Source: Rhodospirillales bacterium
Lineage (GTDB): Bacteria > Pseudomonadota > Alphaproteobacteria > QKFK01 > SZUA-500
Length of the DNA stretch: 10,690 nt
NCBI GenBank assembly: GCA_003252195.1
Contig: QKFK01000045.1
Coordinates: 1 to 10,690 of the forward strand
Direction: 5' to 3'
The stretch's first letter is position 1. The number at the start of each line of letters is the position of its first letter. Of the stretch, positions 7,942 to 10,690 are shown piece after piece. Position numbers and translations under genes: made by a program. The notes below the pieces were generated by a model. The model had not been told where the DNA came from, made no database searches, and saw only the letters and a program-made list of their open reading frames with translations.

Positions 7942-8226
7942 TTACGAAATCACTCCATCTATACATTTAGTAAAATTAAGTACGCATGGACAAGCAAGTG
8001 AATAAAAAACCTTGTTTTTATCCTTCCTGATATTAACCAACCCAACATTTTTCATTACCGATAAATGCTTAGAAACTGTTGACATATCAAGCCCTGATAA
8101 AGCTTGCAATTCGCAAACACACAACTCCCCATTTTGCATAGCCTCAAGCATCTCTAAACGAACAGGATGAGCCATTGCCTTAATAAAGGCAGCTTTTTTT
8201 TCAATATGAAATTCAGAAACAGACAA
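7942..8226 (-). CDS. ArsR/SmtB-family metalloid-responsive repressor
   Basis: This 94-residue winged-helix repressor has the ArsR core AMAHPVRLEMLEAM (17-30), the metal motif ELCVCEL (35-41, Cys36 and Cys38) and the recognition helix MSTVSKHLSVMK (48-59). A cysteine-rich tail holds Cys79, Cys81 and Cys88. ELCVC(D/E)L is the As(III)/Sb(III) site of classical ArsR, so release from DNA on arsenite or organoarsenite binding is likely. I choose TTG 8226 as the start because GGGAGGG (8232-8238) stands five bases upstream. The frame is open further, to a TTG at 8295, but that TTG is part of a good -35 box. It is the first gene of a repressor-permease-thioredoxin operon and probably represses it. Confidence 0.88.
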   Translation of the reverse strand: MSVSEFHIEKKAAFIKAMAHPVRLEMLEAMQNGELCVCELQALSGLDMSTVSKHLSVMKNVGLVNIRKDKNKVFYSLACPCVLNFTKCIDGVIS

Positions 8227-8257
8227 ACTAGCCCTCCCAAGCCTATAGCAGTCCATG

Positions 8258-8279
8258 TATTTGGCTATTTTGCCAAATA
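8258..8279. promoter_or_regulatory. 22-base palindrome, candidate ArsR operator
   Basis: Arms TATTTGGC (8258-8265) and GCCAAATA (8272-8279) are perfectly inverted around six bases. The palindrome overlaps the proposed -10 box of the repressor's own operon. No second copy is seen elsewhere in the window. Confidence 0.5.
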
Positions 8280-8295
8280 ACCAATTTATAGTCAA
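8267..8295 (-). promoter_or_regulatory. Promoter of the ArsR operon
   Basis: Reading leftward, TTGACT (8295-8290) is followed after 17 bases by CAAAAT (8272-8267). The leader to TTG 8226 would be about 30-35 bases. The -10 box lies within the loop and inner arm of a long palindrome, the layout expected for repression by steric block. Confidence 0.55.
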
Positions 8296-8327
8296 CGATT
8301 ATTTGTTTTAAACCGCGACACAACTAT

Positions 8328-8346
8328 CTTATAGTCATATTATAAG
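8328..8346. repeat. Palindrome upstream of the hydrolase gene
   Basis: CTTATA (8328-8333) and TATAAG (8341-8346) are inverted around seven bases. It covers the candidate -10 TATAGT (8330-8335) of the rightward hydrolase gene, whose -35 could be TTTAAA at 8307-8312. The nine bases TTATAGTCA occur both here (8329-8337) and at 8286-8294 over the divergent -35 box. Confidence 0.3.
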
Positions 8347-8365
8347 TTGAAGAAGAGGGAATATA

Positions 8366-9331
8366 ATGAAAAACAAATTCAAAAATGATACCCATGCTCA
8401 CGAAGAAAAATTTTTAAAAACACTAGAAATTTTTTGGAAGTTCTTTTTCTGCAAACCCAAAAACACCGTTCCCGATATATCTATTCCTATTATTGAATCA
8501 TCTAAGAATGATCTTATAAAAGCGCCCGACTATTCTCTTTATCGTCTAGGGCATTCTTGCGTATTATTAAAATTAGAAGATCAATTCATTTTAACCGACC
8601 CCATGTTATCAAAGAGAGCATCTCCACTATCTTTCTTCGGCCCTAAAAGATTTCACAAACCGCCAATATCACTTAATAATTTTCCTAATATAAGAGCAGT
8701 TTTTATATCACATGACCATTACGATCATTTAGATAAAAAAAGCGTTTTAGCACTAGAGCATAAAACAGAACTATTCATCACTCCTACTGGTGTAGGTGAT
8801 ATATTAATAAAATGGGGTATATCACCTAATAAAATTAAACAACTAGCATGGTGGGAAAGCATTAATCTTGGACAAATAGAGCTAACATTAACACCCAGCA
8901 AACACTTTTCTGGCAGAAGCTTTAGGATAAGAAATTCAACTTTATGGAGCTCTCTTGTTATACAGTCACCCAAAAGCAAAATATTCTTCAGCGCGGACGG
9001 AGGTTATTTTAATGGTTTTAAAAAGATTGGAGAAAAATTTGATGGCTTTGACATATCATTGTTAGAAAATGGTGCTTACAACGAAAATTGGGCAGATATT
9101 CATATGTTCCCAGATGAAACCATTCAAGCCCACAAAGACTTAAACAGCAAAGTCTTAATCCCAATACATAATGGTACTTTTGATTTATCTATGCACCCTT
9201 GGTATGAACCGCTAGATAAAATAACAAAATTAGCTGAAAATTCAGGCATAAAAATATCAACTCCAATTATAGGAGAAAGAATTGATATAACAGATGTTGC
9301 TATGGGTAAAAAATGGTGGGGAAAAGCTTAA
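8366..9331 (+). CDS. Metallo-beta-lactamase-fold hydrolase, NAPE-PLD/UlaG-like
   Basis: This 321-residue protein has the full metal-binding set. It has HxHxDH at 116-121 (SHDHYDHLD), His180 in PSKHFSGR, bridging Asp211 in FFSADGGY, and His268 in IHNGTF. Further family marks are LGHSCVLL (61-68), LTDPMLSKRASPLSFFGPKRF (76-96) and the WW pair following QLA near 163. These match the zinc phosphodiesterase branch that includes N-acylphosphatidylethanolamine phospholipase D, close to UlaG lactonases. The substrate in bacteria is generally unknown. The first 50 residues have an aromatic stretch, IFWKFFFCK (22-30), but no cleavable signal peptide that I can support, so the protein is probably cytosolic or membrane-associated. 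GAGGGA at 8355-8360 precedes the ATG by five bases. It is divergent from the ArsR operon and converges on the S24 repressor with a two-base gap. Confidence 0.88.
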   Translation: MKNKFKNDTHAHEEKFLKTLEIFWKFFFCKPKNTVPDISIPIIESSKNDLIKAPDYSLYRLGHSCVLLKLEDQFILTDPMLSKRASPLSFFGPKRFHKPPISLNNFPNIRAVFISHDHYDHLDKKSVLALEHKTELFITPTGVGDILIKWGISPNKIKQLAWWESINLGQIELTLTPSKHFSGRSFRIRNSTLWSSLVIQSPKSKIFFSADGGYFNGFKKIGEKFDGFDISLLENGAYNENWADIHMFPDETIQAHKDLNSKVLIPIHNGTFDLSMHPWYEPLDKITKLAENSGIKISTPIIGERIDITDVAMGKKWWGKA

Positions 9332-9333
9332 AA

Positions 9334-9978
9334 CTACACGTTTCTATTAACTATTTTTAGCACTCTACCTTGAACTACCATATTTTGGATTTTTTCAGAA
9401 TCAACCCTAATTGAGTTATATGAATTTTTGTTATCGCTTATAATGTCGCAACCGTCAAAATCAGGAATAACCTTCCGAATGTAATCAACATTATTATAAG
9501 AAAAAGCCATAATTCCATTAGTAATAGATTTAACTGAAAAATCAATTAGCACCATATCACCTTTCTTTAACGTTGGCTTCATGCTACTATCTTGTATTTC
9601 AACAATTCCCAAATCATCTAGCGAATAAGACGCATCCATACGATAAAATAATTTTTTAGAGATATAAACTTTGCTTAAAATAGAATCTTTACCATTATCT
9701 CTTTTGATGTTTTTATAAACATTAATTTCAACCAGGTCATCTGAACATGAATTGCTTTTACAATCAGCTATTAGCATGCAGCCTTCACTAGAAAGCAACC
9801 AATTTGCATTTATCCCTAATTTAACCAGCTCAGATAAAATAGCCCCACCAGGAATAGTTTTACCTGCTTCATAATCCTGCCAAGAGCGAAAATTGCAACC
9901 AATCTTCTCAGCCATTTGCCTTTGAGTTAAGGAAAACTTATCTCTTATCAATTTGATGCGATCTTTAATGCTATCCAA
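9334..9978 (-). CDS. Phage-type transcriptional repressor: XRE helix-turn-helix plus S24/LexA-like domain
   Basis: From TTG 9978 the protein has 214 residues. Residues 4 to about 60 form an XRE/Cro-CI DNA-binding domain, with LTQRQMAEKIGCNFRSWQDYEAGK at 17-40. A linker (about 62-110) leads to the S24 domain, with the nucleophile Ser132 in DSSMKPTLKKGD and a basic pair Arg168-Lys169 in DYIRKV. Ser132 to Lys169 is 37 residues, as in the Ser-Lys dyad of LexA. No Ala-Gly or Cys-Gly self-cleavage pair is seen in the linker, so RecA-stimulated autocleavage is uncertain. The start is chosen because GAGG (9985-9988) lies six bases upstream. The frame is open to a TTG at 10014, which has no ribosome binding site. 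No phage genes are nearby, so this may be a domesticated or stress regulator. The dyads upstream suggest autoregulation. Confidence 0.85.
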   Translation of the reverse strand: MDSIKDRIKLIRDKFSLTQRQMAEKIGCNFRSWQDYEAGKTIPGGAILSELVKLGINANWLLSSEGCMLIADCKSNSCSDDLVEINVYKNIKRDNGKDSILSKVYISKKLFYRMDASYSLDDLGIVEIQDSSMKPTLKKGDMVLIDFSVKSITNGIMAFSYNNVDYIRKVIPDFDGCDIISDNKNSYNSIRVDSEKIQNMVVQGRVLKIVNRNV

Positions 9979-10043
9979 TCCGAACCTCACTAAACAGTCA
10001 AAAAACTCAAACAATCAAACAACTGTAATTACATTACAAAAAA

Positions 10044-10059
10044 AACACATATAGGTGTT
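10044..10059. promoter_or_regulatory. Candidate repressor operator, site 1
   Basis: AACAC (10044-10048) and GTGTT (10055-10059) are inverted around ATATAG. The core has the form ACAC-N6-GTGT, the same as site 2, and lies 22 bases from it. Confidence 0.45.
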
Positions 10060-10086
10060 GATTTACACACTTTGATGTGTAATTAT
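10058..10086 (+). promoter_or_regulatory. Candidate rightward promoter among the operators
   Basis: TTGATT (10058-10063) and AATTAT (10081-10086) are 17 bases apart. Site 2 occupies the spacer and site 1 overlaps the -35 box. It would drive the transcript that ends at the terminator at 10407. The match to consensus is modest. A leftward -10, CATAAT (10088-10083), with a weak -35 could serve the repressor gene. Confidence 0.3.
10063..10082. promoter_or_regulatory. Candidate repressor operator, site 2
   Basis: TTACACA (10063-10069) and TGTGTAA (10076-10082) are perfectly inverted around six bases; the core is again ACAC-N6-GTGT. It fills the spacer of a possible rightward promoter, so binding would block RNA polymerase. 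Confidence 0.55.
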
Positions 10087-10105
10087 GTGCGAAACAAAAC
10101 ACAAT

Positions 10106-10118
10106 CACATATAGTGTG
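10106..10118. promoter_or_regulatory. Candidate repressor operator, site 3
   Basis: CACA (10106-10109) and TGTG (10115-10118) are inverted around TATAG. The stretch CACATATAG repeats site 1 exactly (10046-10054), 60 bases apart. The geometry differs by one base from sites 1 and 2, so this is the weakest of the three. Confidence 0.4.
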
Positions 10119-10179
10119 CAACATAACTGGAGTAATGGCGAGATATTAATAAGTTAAGGATCTTATCAATAAACATAAA

Positions 10180-10332
10180 ATGCAAAAAAGACTCATAACC
10201 TTTGCCAAAAACCATGCAGGTTTTGCGCAAAAAGTAAATATATGCTCACATTATACCAACCACTTATTAGTCAAGAATAACAGAGCAAAATATTTATGCA
10301 ATATTTTTTTGAATCAGACACTTACAAGATAA
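10180..10332 (+). CDS. Possible 50-residue basic small protein
   Basis: ATG 10180 opens a frame of 50 codons ending at TAA 10330-10332. The product starts MQKRLITFAKNHAGFAQKVN, is basic and has no membrane segment. There is no Shine-Dalgarno at a normal distance; AAGGA at 10156-10160 is about 20 bases upstream. A 50-codon open frame is mildly unusual in DNA this AT-rich, and it lies between a regulated promoter candidate and a terminator. It may equally be chance within a non-coding RNA. I recognise no family. Confidence 0.25.
   Translation: MQKRLITFAKNHAGFAQKVNICSHYTNHLLVKNNRAKYLCNIFLNQTLTR
10201..10231 (+). repeat. Long imperfect hairpin in the intergenic transcript candidate
   Basis: Two 13-base arms (10201-10213 and 10219-10231) pair with two mismatches around the loop ATGCA. 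No T-tract follows, so it is not a terminator. It could be a structural element of an RNA. Confidence 0.45.
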
Positions 10333-10407
10333 AGGTAATTGTTATCTCCAACCAACCACGAAAACAATTATCTTTTAGAAAGGCTAGATATAGCCTTTCT
10401 TTTTTTA
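10331..10407 (+). ncRNA. Candidate small-RNA 3' module: C-rich-loop stem followed by terminator
   Basis: A 13-bp stem (10331-10343 with 10363-10375, one G-U pair) presents a 19-base loop containing CTCCAACCAACC. Directly after it comes the intrinsic terminator. A stem-loop with an exposed CUCC-type, anti-Shine-Dalgarno-like segment just before a terminator is a common design of base-pairing small RNAs. The 5' end is not defined by the sequence and may lie near 10090-10330. No known RNA family is recognised. Confidence 0.4.
10377..10407 (+). terminator. Intrinsic terminator, rightward
   Basis: AGAAAGGCTA (10377-10386) and TAGCCTTTCT (10391-10400) pair perfectly around GATA and are followed by seven T residues. 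The T-tract is only on the + strand, so it ends a rightward transcript, although no clear rightward gene precedes it. Confidence 0.88.
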
Positions 10408-10496
10408 TAGCAATTACAAAAGAGACAACAATAATTATCACAGTACAGTCAATTAGATAATTAACACACCAATTGAACCCTGCATTACAAGCAAAC

Positions 10497-10526
10497 AAAA
10501 AAAGAGGGCTCTTAAGAGCCCTCTTT
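10497..10526 (-). terminator. Intrinsic terminator of groEL
   Basis: AAAGAGGGCTC (10501-10511) and GAGCCCTCTTT (10516-10526) pair perfectly around TTAA. Reading leftward the stem runs into a T-tract (the A run from 10497). It lies about 20 bases after the groEL stop. Confidence 0.9.
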
Positions 10527-10546
10527 AATCTTTTAGATGCACGGGA

Positions 10547-10690
10547 TTAGAAGCCCATTCCACCCATTCCGCCCATTCCGCCAGCAGGCATTGCAGGAGC
10601 AGATTTGTCTTCTGGAATTTCAGCAATCATTGCTTCTGTTGTAATCAACAAACCAGCAACTGATGCTGCATCTTGAAGAGCTGTTCTAAC
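10547..10690 (-). CDS. groEL: Chaperonin GroEL (Hsp60), C-terminal 47 residues
   Basis: The visible end reads VRTALQDAASVAGLLITTEA, then MIAEIPEDK, and closes with the tail MPAGGMGGMGGMGF before TAA (10547-10549). These are the last residues of the equatorial domain and the flexible Gly-Gly-Met tail that projects into the GroEL ring cavity. GroEL folds client proteins in the cytosol with GroES and ATP. The rest of the gene, and presumably groES, lies outside the window to the right. A strong terminator follows the stop. Confidence 0.97.
   Translation of the reverse strand, partial: VRTALQDAASVAGLLITTEAMIAEIPEDKSAPAMPAGGMGGMGGMGF

Larger units (their letters stand above)
10140..10546. other. 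Gap of about 400 bases with hairpins and two terminators, no clear gene
   Basis: Between the operator cluster and groEL there is no established gene. The left two thirds hold a 50-codon ORF, several hairpins and a rightward terminator, listed separately. From 10408 to 10496 I see only AT-rich sequence with an inverted TAATTATC / GATAATTA pair, which may be chance. Confidence 0.5.

Noticed and set aside
8293..8295. TTG as start of the ArsR repressor
   Set aside because: It is part of the TTGACT -35 box, has no ribosome binding site, and would add residues unlike the family; TTG 8226 has GGGAGGG in place.
10012..10014. TTG as start of the S24 repressor
   Set aside because: No Shine-Dalgarno; TTG 9978 has GAGG six bases upstream and begins right before the helix-turn-helix domain.
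9334..10140. Prophage remnant
   Set aside because: Only the repressor and operator-like dyads are present; no integrase, structural gene, or attachment repeat is visible.
10134..10148. Short leader peptide (Met-Ala-Arg-Tyr) after GGAG
   Set aside because: Four codons only, with a two-base spacer from GGAG; too little to support.
10287..10310. AAAATATT / AATATTTT hairpin followed by T residues as a terminator
   Set aside because: The stem is purely A-T and weak; such repeats are expected by chance here. Kept only as part of the structured-transcript idea.
1..10690. CRISPR array, insertion sequence, tRNA or rRNA
   Set aside because: No regularly spaced repeats, transposase motifs, or recognisable tRNA/rRNA sequence were seen on either strand.

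Overview
The window is an AT-rich stretch of bacterial chromosome, most likely from a motile, Gram-negative alphaproteobacterium. I infer this from the long DinG/XPD-type helicase with an extra N-terminal region, the GroEL tail ending in Gly-Gly-Met repeats plus MGF, and the soluble chemoreceptor with a C-terminal zinc-binding domain. No species can be named from the sequence alone.

Left part (1-4728, all + strand). The 3' end of a lysine-rich then glutamate-rich protein is followed, after an 11-base overlap in the +1 frame, by a short Glu-Tyr repeat ORF that looks like its continuation. Next come an Fe-S DNA helicase (1027-3774) and an unrecognised 301-residue protein (3823-4728). An AT-rich gap of 240 bases with a plausible promoter leads to a cytosolic methyl-accepting chemotaxis protein (4969-6594), closed by a strong hairpin terminator.

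Middle part (6737-8295, - strand). A tight three-gene operon runs ArsR-type repressor, DUF318/ArsP-type permease, small thioredoxin-like protein. The first two genes abut with no gap and the third starts one base after the second. This arrangement fits repressor-controlled metalloid efflux, plausibly of trivalent organoarsenicals. The thioredoxin-like gene is interrupted by a +1 frame change. The repressor promoter has a 22-base palindrome centred on its -10 box. Divergent from it is a NAPE-PLD/UlaG-like metallo-beta-lactamase-fold hydrolase (8366-9331).

Right part (9334-10690). A phage-type repressor with an XRE helix-turn-helix and an S24/LexA-like domain lies convergent to the hydrolase. 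Upstream of it are three related dyads, two sharing the form ACAC-N6-GTGT 22 bases apart; they cover a plausible rightward promoter. Rightward from there is a gap without a clear gene. It holds several hairpins, a 50-codon ORF, a 13-bp stem with a C-rich loop and a strong intrinsic terminator, together suggesting a small RNA or small-protein transcript under the repressor's control. The window ends in the groEL 3' end on the - strand, with its own terminator.

The points most worth a second look are the repressor/operator/small-transcript unit at 9334-10407 and the two independent +1 frame interruptions (near 778 and 6878).
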